64,000 nt of DNA from Phellopilus nigrolimitatus (GCA_021029095.1 JAJOHG010000090.1:1-64000), one strand, 5' to 3'; positions 23,114 through 35,807 are shown, counted from the stretch's first letter. A program made the numbers and translations. The notes: generated by a model from the sequence alone, not told the origin.

Positions 23114-26100
23114 ATGATCTCGTCCCCAGCTCCTTCTTCAACAGAGATTTCAATGTTCGACATCGATTCTACGCGTGTAAGCTCAGCCGAAACCTCGCCG
23201 CCACCGTCTGATGAAGGGACCGCGAAGGTGGTCGAGGATGGAGACGAGTACGAGGAAAAAGTGAGTGCTGCAAGTGGCTTGGCTGATGGCTATATTAAGC
23301 TTTTAAATCACAAGGAGAACGCCGAGATGTCAGAAGAAGTAAGATATCTCGAAGACATGGTGAGTTCAAGAGGTTTTGCGCGAATGCGTAGATATTTGAA
23401 TTCTCGCCACAGGACGACGACGAACGGTTCGGTCGGCTCCGCTTCCTCCTTGAAAAGTCAAATAGATTCGCACAAATTGTGCACGACCAGATGAAGCTCG
23501 CTAGGACTGGCTCCAAGCGGACTGCTGCATCAACTTCCAAGGCTGGACGGGGTGGTGCGAAGCGAAGGCGGGGTGGTGCGCCACCTCCAACGAAGAGACG
23601 AAAGGCACGAATCGAAAGCGACGACGAAGCAGACGAGCAATTGGAAGAAAAGAAAGAGGGAGAAACTGAGTTCCAACAGCCGGCACTTGTTACCGGAGGA
23701 AAGCTAAAGGGTTATCAGCTCGAGGGAGTCGCATGGATGGTCAGTTTATGGGATAATGGCATTTCCGGGATCCTTGGTATGTTGGATGATTTGAAAATGG
23801 AAAAAAGAGCACGCCTAAATTGATTTCTCTCCTATAGCGGACGAGATGGGCCTCGGAAAGGCATGCATTTTTGGATATTGTTGATTCTCTTCTTCTCCTG
23901 GCTGACCTCAAGTTTCGCAGACACTTCAGACAATATCCTTTTGCGCTGTCCACCGCGAGCGTTCTGACGCTCCGTTTCTTATCGTATGTCCGCTCAGCGT
24001 TTTGCACAATTGGATGGATGAGTTTGCAAAATTTGCTCCTAAGGTATGTTCCGCGTAACGTGAAACGTGCATTCGACTTATCACATTTCACCGAAGATTC
24101 CAGTCGTCATGTATCATGGTACACCCGTGGACAGAGCCGAGTTACGCCGAACTGTTATGCGCCCTCTGGACGATGAAGACGAAGAAGCCGGTACCGACAC
24201 TTCTTCATCTCCACGGAGGCGAAAGCGCAAGGAGCAGAGGAAGCCTCACGTAGTAGTTACCACGTATGAAATGATTGTCAAGGACCGGAAACATTTGGCG
24301 GGTCACAAATGGGGCTACATTGTCGTCGACGAAGGCCATCGCCTCAAGAACTTTAATTGCAAGCTAGTGCAAGAGATTAAGAAGTTCACGAGCGCAGGGA
24401 GAATGATACTGACGGGCACGCCACTGCATGTGAGTTGTATATGTTCATACTGAAAACACTCGAGACTGATGAGGATTTAGAATAACTTGGCTGAATTATG
24501 GTCGCTTCTGAACTTCATTCTTCCTGACATCTTTTCTGACTTGAGCACGTTCCAGCAATGGTAAGATTCTTGTTTGTCTCCTTACCTTCTCGATGCTCGC
24601 CTGATGCCTTCTCTGCAGGTTCAATATACCGACGATGCAGACATCGTTCAATTCTGGCCAGACTGCAGAAATTGTATCAACTCTCCACTCTATTCTCAAG
24701 CCATTCCTCCTGCGTCGCCTCAAGGTAGACGTGGAGCAATCTCTCCCGCCAAAGAAAGAATATGTATTATACGCTCCTCTAACAGGAGAGCAGAAGGCGG
24801 TTTACGAGGCGGTCCTCAATGGTAGCCTTCGGCGCTTCTTGATCGCAGGCAAGCAAGAACCAGGTCTCGATAAAGAAAATGAGGAACGAAGGGCGAAAGA
24901 GAAGCATAGGATGTTAACGGAGGGCAGGAAGCTGCGTAAGAGGGGAACAAAGAGAAATTACGATGTCGATGGAGACGATGATGAATACTTCAAGAAACTG
25001 AAGACAGGCGAGCTGGAGGAAATAGATGGTATCACACGGCGGAAGACGGACGATCCCGCACTCATCATAGGCAGAGAATATCACTATAAGAACGCCGGTA
25101 TGAAGAGTTCTCGTTGACTTGTGCTGGCGCTTTTTTTGCTCACGACTGACGATGTCATCTACAGTCAAGCAAGTAAACAACCTTCATCTTCAGAATGCAG
25201 TGATGCAACTTCGCAAAGTATGCTCTCACCCATTCTTATTCGACTGGCCCGTAGACCCGATTACTCGCGAACAAGTGATTGACGACGGGCTCGTCGGAGC
25301 AAGCGGCAAAATGCTTGTCCTCGACCGTCTTCTGACTGAGCTCTTCAAGCGCGGTCACAAAGTGCTGCTGTTTAGTCAGTTTACGACCATGCTTGATATC
25401 ATCGAGGTGAGCGTCGTAAACGGGTCTGTCACTGATGCCTTGATTATTAAACCATTTTCAGGCATGGGCAGATGAGTTCAAGGGATGGAAGCTTTGTCGC
25501 ATTGATGGAAGTTCGAGTCCGATGGAAAGGCGTGAACAAATGAGCTTGTTCCAAAACGGCGGAGACGACCCAGATGCGCCTCGTCTTTTCATCCTCAGTA
25601 CTCGTGCTGGTGGGCTAGGGATTAATCTCACTGCTGCGGATACTGTAATTTTCTATGATCAGGACTGGGTAGGGGAACTTATGTGTTTTATCCCAATGCT
25701 TATAAGACACTTACAACTATACACTACAGAACCCGCAAATGGACATGCAGGCGCAGGATCGCGCTCATCGGATTGGACAGACCAAGCCCGTGCTCATTTT
25801 CCGTATTGTAAGCGCACATACGATTGAGAACACGATCATGCAACGCGCCAATGAGAAGCGTAAATTGGAAGCACTTGTCATTGCAAAAGGTGAGTAAATA
25901 ATTCAAATTAATGACTAATTGACCGACCGTCATTTCTCTTCCAAGGCAAGTTTAAAGCTCCAGGTTCGTTGATTGCGAAAGGCGGACGAGACAAGGATAG
26001 CCTTGCAGAGATTGCGGCGTCGCTACTCAAGCTCGAAGGCGAAAAGATCCAGGTCGTGCCAAATACGGAAGCGGGAAAGACAAACGTCATCAGCGACAAG

Positions 26101-26301
26101 GACCTCAACATCCTGCTCGATCGTAGTCCGGAGGTCTTTGCCGACAGGGTGAAGGGTTGGACATCGGCGGACGCAGATGTTCAAGCTGACTCAGCACCTG
26201 ACAAGAAAGACGCGCGAAAAGCAGCATTCGCTGTTTATGAGGCGACCGCAGACGAGGGCAATGATGCCTTGGCAAACATGTTAGGGGAGGATGTGGAGTG
26301 A
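23114..26301 (+). CDS. IRC5: SNF2-family chromatin remodeller, LSH/HELLS (IRC5/DDM1) type
   Basis: An ATP-dependent DNA translocase expected in the nucleus. Relatives (human HELLS, plant DDM1, yeast Irc5) support DNA methylation, heterochromatin and repair. The exons encode, in order: an acidic N-terminus, a short helical segment ([14 protein letters not shown]) typical of this subfamily, a basic linker, [12 protein letters not shown], Walker [51 protein letters not shown], an insert, [48 protein letters not shown] and [15 protein letters not shown]. The start ATG at 23,114 precedes the conserved domain without interruption except introns. The intron inside Walker A (23,861-23,920) has a GC donor. 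The next gene follows in the same orientation after about 320 bp. Confidence 0.93.
23861..23920 (+). other. GC-AG intron in the LSH gene
   Basis: The exon must end CTCGGAAAG (LGK) and resume ACACTTCAG (TLQ) to make the invariant GKT. The 60-nt interval between them starts GCATGC and ends CGCAG. No GT is available at the junction. Confidence 0.8.
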
Positions 26302-26621
26302 ACTTTTGCTGGTTGAAGGGGGGAGGGGGGATTGTTATTCTGTTATTATCTTCGTCTCTTGGGCACTTGCGGTATTGTTCGGAGTACTTTGGTACATTAC
26401 ATATGTATTCTTATTTGTTCCGGTGCATACTGTACAACCACTCCCTGTAATATATTATATGTAGACGAGCAATCCTGATTGGCTTCGTTTGAAACTGAAC
26501 TTCACAAGCGCGAGGCGTACGCCGTGGGAATAAGTTTGACGCGACTTCACCGCCCCTCAAGGCACTTTAGTCATTTAGTCGAATCTCGCCGTCCTTTCAA
26601 TGTCGTCGTCCATGCCCAAAC
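26302..26621. other. LSH-PMS1 intergenic region
   Basis: It holds a possible polyadenylation region of LSH (ATATATTATATGTA near 26,450) and the presumed PMS1 promoter. No further feature is seen. Confidence 0.5.
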
Positions 26622-29600
26622 ATGATCAAATCAATAGAACGGTCATCCGTGCACCGTATAACGTCAGGGCAAGTTCTCATTGACCTCCAGACAGCAGTCA
26701 AAGAACTCGTCGAGAATAGCCTGGATGCCGGGGCGACAAGTATAGGTATGTCGTTATTTGAAACATTATTTAACGCGAGACTTACGCTCGTAGAGGTCAA
26801 GTTCAAAGACTTCGGTCTTAAATCATTCGAAGTCTCTGACAACGGGAGTGGCATAGCCCCAGAAGACTATGATAATGTTGGTAAGTAGCCATGGTTGGAC
26901 TGCTCTTGCTGTTCTCAGTTATGGATTCTCCAAGCTATGAAGCATTGCACCTCAAAGCTATCGACTTTTGAAGACTTGACGACCGTTCGGACGTTTGGCT
27001 TTCGTGGAGAAGCATTGTCATCCCTATGTGCTCTCTCAGAACGCGTGACGATCGCTACTGCTACTACGAAGGAGGCACCTATGGGAACCATTCTGGAGTT
27101 CGATAGGATCGGGAAAGTGAAAAGTCGGTCTGGGAAGGTTGCGAGATCCGTATGGAGTTTCTTTCCCTATTTTTGTTCTTGCTAACACACCGACTAGAGA
27201 GGGACGACATTATCGGTCGAGGGACTCTTTATACCACTTCCTGTTCGCCGCAAGGAATTCGAGCGAAACTCAAAACGCGAATTCGGAAAGGCACTGAGTC
27301 TCCTCAGCGCATATGCACTTGTGCCATGTACGAAGGAGAATAAAGGCGTACGTCTAGCTGTCGTGCATCTTCAAGGGAGCGGGTAGGTTTACTTCGTGAT
27401 ATGTCTATTGTTATTTCTCAAGCACCTTTTCTTTTCTTAGTCGAAAATCTGATCAAATCCGCACAGATGGCAAGCCATCTCTGAGGTCATCCATATCCTC
27501 CCTGTGGGGTCCAAAGCAACTCGAATGCCTCGCAGAATTGAACCTTGCTATGGAGGTTGTTCCGGAGAAGATTGTCCTGCGACGACAGGGAAATTTGGAC
27601 CACGACGGATCGTAAGTGTAATGAAACACAATGGTACCTCTAAAGGTTGATTGAAACCTTTCACTGAAATAGGTCAACAAAAATTCAGGTCCACGGCCTC
27701 ATATCAAAATTCTCTCCCGGCAACGGACGAACAGGCCCGGACCGGCAATTTTTCTTCATCAACGGGAGACCATGCAGTCCCGCAAAGATTCAGAAGGCGT
27801 TTAACGAGGTCTACCGCTCTTTCAATATGAACCAGAGCCCTTTCATCGTAGCCGATTTTATCCTCCCGACGGACTCATGCGACATCAACGTTTCGCCGGA
27901 CAAGCGCACAATTCTGCTTCACAGCGAGAACGCTCTCGTAGCTGCCTTGAAGGTTGCACTGGAGGAAGCCTTTGCGCCGGCACGCTCGACTTTCGTTGTT
28001 CAACCTACACAAACGCAGAAAGGAACGCCCAAGAATATGAGATCAACTGTGCGCACGGAGTCTTCGGATAACAGCACGTCCGCCTTACAGGACACTGTCA
28101 TCGAAGTTCAGAATGACATGGATGATGTCGAGAATCTTGAGGAAGTTGCTATACCGGGTGTTGGCGAAGAACATGCCAATATAGAGTCGGTTCCACAAGA
28201 GCGGTCGGCTTCTGTTCCGCGTCCGCTGTCTGACCTACATAGCGATGAAGAAGGGCGGAAAGTACAATCCATTTCAAAGAGCGATCCTCCGGTTCGCCTT
28301 ACTGCTTCAGGCACTGCGTCGTCGTCTTGCTCTCATCCCAGCTCGTCGTCCTTACCAGCGCCTCTGGCTGCCGCACCTTCTTCCAGCACACGCCCGCGTT
28401 CGCCATCCCCTGTGCCCATTCCAGCCCAGACTCTGGCTCTGTCTCCTAAGAAGCCCGTCGCGCGGCCGGTTCAAATGGTTCTCAGTACAGCTGACGCCGC
28501 ATGGGCAATGCACCCCACGGCTGAGGAACCCGTGCGGAAGAAGCGCAAGCTGGAACCCGGGAAAAGGGATACTGATTCGAATCCGAGGGCGGCGCTCCGT
28601 TCGCAGCTCTCGTCGTTTGCTGCGGCAGGCAGCGAGCGAAATAAAATGCTGAGCGATGAGAACGAGGACGGCGAAAGAGAAGAAATGGAACTAGTGGAAG
28701 ACGGAAATAGAAGTGAAGAAGATGCCGAAGAGGTTGACGAGTTGGCTGAAGAAGACGAAGAGATGAGGATAGATCCCGACGCGGATGTGAGGGATGGGGA
28801 CGATCTCTTCGAACAAATTCCCAAGACCCTTCAGAAACCGTCCGGGATAATAAGCGAGTTTGATGCAGGCGTTGAAGAACCTCTGTTCCTTCCCGAGCCC
28901 GAAGATTTTGACGTCCCACACCATCCTATCGGCTCCCCGCCAGTCAAGGTAGAAGAAATCGAAATGGGCGTATTGGAGGGTACCGATGATAGCTCAACGC
29001 TGAGCACAGAACGCTCAAAGAACATGCGCACCCTTGAGCAGAGCTCCGACAATAGGCCTGGCTCGTCATCTGGCATTTCAAAGGCTACAGGCGCATCGCG
29101 GAGCATCGTAAGCGAGGTCGTGCGTACAACAAACGAAAGCAGTGACGTACATGTTCCCTGCAATCTTGATCGCATTGATCTCGCATGGGGATCCCTGCTT
29201 GAGAAGCATAATATCTCTGGCTCTTCGAAGAAAGGCGAGCCGAGCTATGTTGACCCTTCTGCAGGCTTATCGAATACATCGGATGAAATCAGTGCCGAGC
29301 GGGAGCTCTCTCGTATCATCGACAAAGAAGATTTTTCGTCGATGGAGGTCATAGGGCAGTTCAATTTGGGATTCATCATCGCTCGACGGCGCTTTCAGAA
29401 GAACAAAGCCGTTCAATCATTTGACGAAAACTCACAAAGTGTATCCGACGATGCGGAAGATGACGAAGCCCGAAAGATGGCCTTCGGCGCCGACTTAGAC
29501 GATCTGTTCATCATCGACCAGCATGCCGCAGACGAGAAATACAACTTCGAAACACTGCAGCAAACAACAAAGATCGAGTCTCAAAGGCTGTTCAGGTGAG

Positions 29601-30246
29601 ACCATCCTCTCACTGCGTGAGCGAGACCAGAAGCTGACATATTCCTTCTCTTTTCAAGAGCTCGACCTCTGGAACTGACCGCGGCGGACGAGCTTCTTGC
29701 TCTTGAGAATGTTGATGTTTTGCACAGCAATGGATTTGAGATAGAAGTTGATGAAGAGGCTGAGCTCTCTCAAGGTCGCGTGAAGTTAGTCGCGCAGCCG
29801 GTCAGTGGGAGTACAGATTTTGACATGAAAGGTACGCAGCGATGTCTTCACATTGAGAAGTGGTCAGAAGCTAAATTCTAATCAGATCTCGAGGAACTTT
29901 TGCACCTGATGCAGGACCGACCTGCTGGCCAGATGGTGCGCTGCTCGAAGGCACGTGCCATGTTTGCCATGCGAGCGTGCAGAAAGAGCGTTATGGTTGG
30001 GATGGCACTGAACAAATCTCAGATGTCATCGGTACGTTGGCTTTTTCTAACGCTTATGTTGGCTTGTTTTCTGACATGTCTTTGCCTGCGCAGGTAGTTC
30101 GACATATGGGGACGATCGACCAACCATGGAACTGCCCGCATGGGAGGCCGACCATGCGCCATCTTATAAGCCTGAATGATACCATAACTGATACACACGA
30201 GTTAGTTGGGCCAAACGCTCGGACTATCAACTGGGGGAATTTGTAA
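26622..30246 (+). CDS. PMS1: DNA mismatch-repair endonuclease PMS1 (MutL homologue, PMS2-type)
   Basis: Partner of MLH1 in MutL-alpha, acting in the nucleus to nick the strand carrying a mismatch. The N-terminal GHKL ATPase is visible across the first exons: [43 protein letters not shown], then IFFINGRP-like and SDKRT-like elements near 27,740-27,910. A long disordered acidic and serine-rich linker (about 28,000-29,280) follows. The C-terminal domain reads [28 protein letters not shown] (the DQHA-x2-E-x4-E metal site), [16 protein letters not shown] and [11 protein letters not shown]. The last two are further endonuclease-site signatures. All key residues are present and the protein, about 1,000 residues, is full length. 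Confidence 0.95.
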
Positions 30247-31012
30247 TCTATCGGTGCTTTGGGTGATCTGGTTCATGAGCTATTCCGATTCTCGTTAACT
30301 GTATGTAAATGTTTGATCTTCCGACACGATCTTTAAATTGTTGATTACCATGCTCTGAAAGATGTCGTACTATTACTATTGTAATATTTCCTGTGAGGTA
30401 TTTTGTTCTCGCAAAAATGTCCCGTAAAATCTGCACTAATTCAAGGGGAGTTAGCCACACATGCTTTATCAAAGGTTAATTACAGCAACGATTTTACTGC
30501 TTGGGTTCGGGGTTCATAATGAAAAAAGACGTCTGCAAATGGACCCATGGCTAAGCCAAAGCAGTACATGAAGTCGTCGATTCTAGATGATAGACGCACT
30601 CGGTGACACAAAATCGAACATGCTGGAGGATGGATACGCATAAGATTCGGACTCATCTCTCATAGAAGTGTACGTATCTGTCACATTATCCACTTGCTAC
30701 GGCATCCTAAAATCGCAAAATATCCATAGAAATTATTTGTTAGGGTTTGGTCAGATCGGCGCCAGACTGATCGGTGATCGCGCCGTTCCGTCCGTGTCGA
30801 TCCCGAGAACAGATCGACGACACACACGCTTAACGCTGAATCGACACCAGACCCTTATCGCACTAGCTGTTCTCTGCAAGTCCCAACTTCGTCTGGTCAG
30901 TCCCAGCTAATTACACGGCTTCTCCCTGTCTCATTTCAAGTTTCCTCTTTGTACTTACCTCCTCGTGCCAATTTCACACATTCGGCGAGTGAATTCCCGC
31001 TGTAGAGCAAAG
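30247..31012. other. Intergenic region between PMS1 and formamidase
   Basis: 766 bp. An open frame at 30,668-30,910 has no recognisable content. The last 150 bp, rich in C and T (CTCCCTGTCTCATTTC), is a plausible fungal promoter for the formamidase. Confidence 0.5.
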
Positions 31013-32433
31013 ATGTCCATCCACTCCGTCAAGCGCTCTCAAAGCCACCTCGCATGGGACAATAGGTATGTTACATCCTACTGAAGAATCAGAATGCAAA
31101 TTGACCCGTTTTACTTATTTCAAGCATCCCGCCGATTCTACATGTCGCCTCCGGGGACACCGTCACCTTCGACTGTCTCGATGCGTCTAATGGACAGATT
31201 GGCGCATCATCAACGCATGCCGCGATTGGAGAGCTTGTTTTCTCACAGCTCGATCAGGTGAACGGGCCAGTGCATGTCGCGTCCGCTGAGCCAGGCGACA
31301 CGCTGCAGGTCGACGTGCTCGGTATTGAGACGGCCGATTGGGGTTGGACAGCACTCATACCAGGCTTCGGGCTCCTGTCGGATGAATACACCCAATCGCA
31401 GCTCAAAATTTGGACGATAAATAAGGAAGATGGTTACGCGTGGTTTGACGAAGATAAGGGGATCAAGGTTCCAATTAGACCTTTCGCGGGAGAGATGGGT
31501 GTGGCAAGAGGGATCAAAGGGGCATTCTCAACTATTCCTCCGTACAATACTGGGGTAAATATTTATAAGACTATGACTGGTAGTTCTCACCCTGATCTTT
31601 GCGTTGCAGGGAAATATTGATACGAGACATGTAAATGTGGGTTCGACGCTGTACTTGCCTATCGAAGCGTCTGGTGCTCTTTTTTCCATTGGCGTAAGGA
31701 CGCATCTTATGAAGTGAGAATTCTGAGCTAAGGGATTGTATAAAGGACGGTCACGCTGCTCAAGGAGACGGAGGCAAGTACTTTATATCCAAGCCCTTAT
31801 CTCCGAAATGCATATGCATCGAACCTGCTCTCACGCCCTGTTGCTCTTGCCAGAGGTCTGCGGTATGTATTATTATTTTAAATCAAGTTCTAGCTATGTT
31901 CGAAGCACCTCCTATAAGGCACCGCAATCGAGACGCCTATCAAGGTCACAGTTCGCCTGACGGTGCTAAAGGACAAGCCGTACGTCAGGACACCACACTT
32001 CCGCACACATGTCGGGCAGGAAAGAGGAGACGAGTATTACTGCACGACCGGAGTCGGGCCAGGTATGCACTGGCTCTTTTGGCCTAATCCTTCTCCCCCT
32101 TTTCTGTGCACCCTGGCTGATGCAAAGATTGCAGATATCCGGGAGGCAGCCCGAGATGCCGTTCGCCACATGATCGCGTATTTGGGTGTGGAGCACGGGC
32201 TAGACACCGCAGCAGCTTATATGCTTTGCAGCGTCGCGGGAGATCTGCGGATGCATGAAGTGGTGAATACGTGTTTCTTGAATAGTTTGCAGAGGGGAAG
32301 CTGACTACCGGATATCTACAGGTCGACATGCCGAATTATGTGGTGAGTACTTTGCCCCTCGTTGGCTTCTTGCCTCTGAAGATTGTTATTTCAGATCGGT
32401 ATGATGATGCCGAAGTCAATTTTCGTGAAGTGA
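31013..32433 (+). CDS. Formamidase (acetamidase/formamidase family)
   Basis: It hydrolyses formamide, or a related short amide, to ammonium and the acid, probably in the cytosol for nitrogen supply. Start MSIHSVKRSQSHLAWDN, with an intron soon after. Family features include THAAIGELVFSQLDQVNGPVHV, GDTLQVDVLGIETADWGW, FAGEMGVARGIKGAFSTIPP, NTGGNIDTRHVNVGSTLYLP and YYCTTGVGPDIREAARDAVR. The last intron (32,343-32,394) must be removed to give the typical ending NYVIGMMMPKSIFVK with TGA at 32,431-32,433; reading through it would give an unrelated tail. Length is about 400 residues, as usual for the fungal enzymes. Confidence 0.9.
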
Positions 32434-32802
32434 AGGGACCGAAAGGCCAAGCCACATCTGAAGTTTTGAACAGAGCTGGAAAAACGTGCGGAGTATCTCC
32501 GTCAAGATGGATTCTGAAAAATGCTTGCTTAGGTGAATGAAAGATAATATACAATGAAATCAGGATGTGCTTCGAAGCGATTTGTGTTAGATTGCGACTG
32601 GAGTATATATATCTACGGTAGGAGTGTGTTCATGTGTGTTCGTACAATACAAGTGGGCAGTTACAAAGAGAAAAAAAAGCAGAAGATGGCTGTACTCATA
32701 AGTACGCTTCGTAGTCTGCTTCCGTTAACTTGCAGGCCCAATGTTGAACTGTTTTCATAAGTATAATGAGCGCTGGAAAACACAAAAGAAAGCAAAGCAA
32801 AG
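32434..32802. other. Convergent 3' intergenic region
   Basis: About 370 bp between the tail-to-tail formamidase and the next minus-strand gene. AT-rich, without a recognised gene. Confidence 0.5.
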
Positions 32803-33981
32803 CTACTCACGCGTTTGTCGTAAAATAGGCGAGACAGTCTCGTCGTCCCATTGTCCACTCCTTTCCGCGATCTTTTTCACTAGACTCCGTTTGAATCGAC
32901 CTGAGGGACCACAGACACCCAGCCCTGATACAAGATACGAACCATGAGCATTTCAACGTCTAGAAAAACTCCACGTCGACGCCTAAAAGGGTCTAATGAC
33001 TCACATCGTTTTATTTGTCGCTCGTCGTCGCGCGTCCTACGCCCCATGTAGAAGCGGCAATACCACTGGAACCACCCGCGCGGGTCCTGTTCGTGGATCC
33101 ATCCTGCGCGCTCCCAGTCTTCCAGCGTCTGTCCAGCCTTGACGCGGTACCTGTTCACGCGTGGGTCGTATTCCGCCGCCGTCAAGTACACGTGCACGTC
33201 CAAGTTCGCATACCACGTTGAAGGAAACTCAGTGTAGTCGCTTTCGGAGAGCGTACGTTGAAGCACTGAAGAGTAATGTCGGCTACTCGTGTACGAGGCA
33301 AAGTCGTGCGTGAGTGTGAAACATAGCAGAAAACAGATCGACAAGCTGTCGTTGCTTACCGGAAGGTGGTTCCCCCAAACGATCCGGCGCGAATTACTTC
33401 CTCTGGTGTCATATTGGGCGTAAAATGAGGGGCGTCTGCAAATCGTAGTGTCCTGCTTGCGTCTCGTGTGGGTAATGGCGCTAGGTAGTCCGGGTCGAAC
33501 TCCTCGTCTTCTGTATCTTCCTCGACGCGCTCCGGTATGGGAGGTGGAGAAAGCCGCCGCAAGGCGACCGCACGTTTTCCGGGAGGCCCCGAGGATAATT
33601 GAGGTGGGGTGGAAAGGAAGTCGATGGGGTCAGAGTTGAGGATTGTGCTAGGGAAATTGTCTTCGTCCTCTAGCACAGTCGTAGATAACGTGGGCGCAGA
33701 AAGACGCGCCGACCTGCGGCGGGGAGCAGGGAAGGCAGCTCCATCACTGGCACGCTGCCGCTTCCGTGACGGTGGCTTCTTGTTCTCCTTTGACCCGGAG
33801 GCAGACTTGGGCTTCTGTTCCGAGCATCCGATGAGTCTGAGCTTGCGTAGAGGAAAGCACAGTAGCTCACAGGTTTCTTCGGTGCAACTTCCGCGTCGAG
33901 GATCCCGAGCGACATCATGAGCTTTTGGTTTCGCTCAATGTTCGCTTGTCGCTCGAGCTCGTATTCTGTGAGGCGCGGCAT
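32803..33981 (-). CDS. Conserved fungal protein of unknown function
   Basis: It starts MPRLTEYELERQANIERNQ, a motif seen in several fungal nuclear proteins. After an intron comes a basic/serine stretch (SRKRQRASDGAAFPAPRRRS, ARLS), suggesting nuclear location. The middle exon is acidic and proline-rich. The C-terminal half is the conserved part: WYANLDVHVYL, NRYRVKAGQTLEDWERAGWI, DPRGWFQWYCRFYMGRRT, and, after a last intron, GVCGPSGRFKRSLVKKIAER with TAG at 32,803-32,805. I recognise this last block from many uncharacterised ascomycete and basidiomycete proteins but know of no assigned function. The gene is divergent from the Dpb4 gene with about 340 bp between the starts. Confidence 0.8.
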
Positions 33982-34320
33982 ATCGACTGCTCGTGTCGTT
34001 CTTTGGACTTCAGAGTTAGGCGCAAGTTATAGCTTTGTAGAAGGGTCTGTTGTGATAGAACGCGCTATATAAAGGTGAAAAATGAGCTCGCTGCTAGTGG
34101 ACGTTGAAGGCGAGGTCAATGCGAGGAGTGGTTGGTTGTGGCCGAGAACCGACGCCATCCGAGACACGCGACGCGTTGTTCCCACACTTCTCCGAAAGGC
34201 ATGCACGCGTCCTCATCGTTCGCGACATAGACAACGCCAAATCTAAGTCGCCACGCCGTTCGCGCGCGGCACCCACAACCCCACCTGCACCATACTTGAT
34301 CACTGCTGGATGATAATCTG
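33982..34320. promoter_or_regulatory. Divergent promoter region
   Basis: About 340 bp separating the start codons of the conserved fungal protein and the Dpb4/POLE3 gene. No specific motif is claimed. Confidence 0.5.
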
Positions 34321-35332
34321 ATGCCACGCAAGGAATCAATCACTGCCCCGACGACAGCACAGTCGCAACAGGACGCCTCGTCGGACGGCATTGACAACTA
34401 TGAGCTCCCCAAGACGCTCGTCACGCGCATTGCGAAGAGCTCGGTGCGCAGAATGCTTGATAGGACATTATACTTGCTTGCTGAGCGCAGATACCGCCGC
34501 GGCGCTTTCTCGCATTGCAGATCCCGGAGTCGTCCAAACTTCAGAAAGACACGGTCACCGCGCTTGTGAAGGGCTCAACGGTGTTCATAAACTACCTCGG
34601 TATGTCTATATCTTAACCAACAAGTCCTCCGCGCTGATTCATTTTCTTTTGGGTTTCAGCTGCTACGTGAGTGTGCCAGTCTCTCCAAAAGGCTTAGGTG
34701 CATCGCAATGAACTGACTCTAATGATGGTGTATTTCTAGCGCGCACGATATCGCAACTTCACGTCAGCACAAGTCCGTTTCCGCATCCGACGTGCTCAAG
34801 GCGCTCGAACTCATCCAGTTCGGAGATATGGTTGAACCGCTACAGCAGGAGCTCCAAGGTGCGCGTCTTCCCATTACACCGTTTCTCATGTTCATCTAAA
34901 GAATATCATGTCCGTCTCGTCCAATAAGTTTACCGTGAGAATACCAAGAACTCGAAAAAGACCAGCGCAAACAAGGCGGGAGCCGGGGGAGGGGAGAGCG
35001 CATCTGTTAAGTCTAAAAGCGCGAAAGGCAAAGGCAAGGAGCGTGCCGCTACGTCTTCTGCTGCCATTGGAAACGGCGCGGGTGAAGGCGACGCCGAGAT
35101 GGGCGATGTGGATAACGAAGGCGAGGGCGATGAGGGTGACGAGGAATTGGAGGACGAGCTCGGGGAAGAGGAGGATGAGCTCGAGGAGGATATAGATGAC
35201 GAGCTAGAACCGGAGCCGGAAGAACTCGTGGACCAAATGGCTGTGGATGAGGAAGAACTCAGGCATGATGAGCGAAGAGCAGACCTGGGCGACGTTGACC
35301 CTCCTGCGAATGTGGAAGAGGGCAAAAAGTGA
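34321..35332 (+). CDS. DPB4: DNA polymerase epsilon histone-fold subunit (Dpb4/POLE3)
   Basis: A histone-fold protein that pairs with a Dpb3/POLE4 partner in DNA polymerase epsilon and, in many organisms, also in ISWI/CHRAC remodelling complexes. The fold is visible as ELPKTLVTRIAKSS, LQKDTVTALVKGSTVFINYL, AATAHDIATSRQHKSVSASD and VLKALELIQFGDMVEPLQQE. Beyond it comes a KKTSANKAG basic linker and a long Glu/Asp-rich C-terminus, as in yeast and animal homologues. Introns are short. One exon (34,660-34,666) is only 7 nt. The protein is about 230 residues; stop at 35,330-35,332. Confidence 0.9.
34660..34666 (+). other. 7-nt microexon of the Dpb4/POLE3 gene
   Basis: CTGCTAC lies between an acceptor TTTCAG and a donor GTGAGT. 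Joining CTCG + CTGCTAC + CGCGCAC gives LAATAH in frame and restores the histone fold. Skipping it breaks the frame. Confidence 0.85.
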
Positions 35333-35807
35333 TGCAACGGTATTTATTCACTCCAGCTTTTTGTTATTGTACTACCTATGTGTTTTGTGTCGCCTCGCAG
35401 GCTATGATTATGTGTTATCGTTCTCGATTAAAGTCCGACCGACTATGTATCCTTGGGAAAAGAGATTTCTGCATTTTTTCCGCAAAGTCTCCCAGTGGCT
35501 GTCGATCCTTTCCGAAGCCAGGAATCTGACTAATCCAATTTAATTTTCCTTCCGCTGACGACCGGCCCTCCCTGCTGACTAGTCATTTTTGTTCCCAGTT
35601 CCGGACGTGTTTCATTTCTATAAGTGAGTTTGGGAGCGTCATATGCATTACTGATTACTCCCAATCTCCTGACAAGGTCTGAGCACCGATTTGTATATAA
35701 ACGCTCGGAGGACCAAGACAAGAATCTACGAAAGATCCGTCTCAAGCTCCTGCGCTTTCAGAAACTGGATTTCAGTTTTCCTCACCTATCATACACTCAC
35801 AAATAAC
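35333..35807. other. Intergenic region
   Basis: Contains the 3' end of DPB4 and the promoter of the next gene, with a TATA-like TATATAAA near 35,693. An open frame upstream of 35,808 has no support. Confidence 0.5.

Noticed and set aside
28245..28919. Antisense and shifted frames inside PMS1
   Set aside because: They overlap the disordered linker of a clearly recognised gene in the main frame.
30668..30910. 80-codon frame upstream of the formamidase
   Set aside because: No recognisable content; more likely promoter or untranslated sequence.
32343..32540. Read-through C-terminus of the formamidase (PLVGFLPLKIVISDR...)
   Set aside because: Splicing 32,343-32,394 gives the family-typical ending NYVIGMMMPKSIF, so the read-through tail is intronic.
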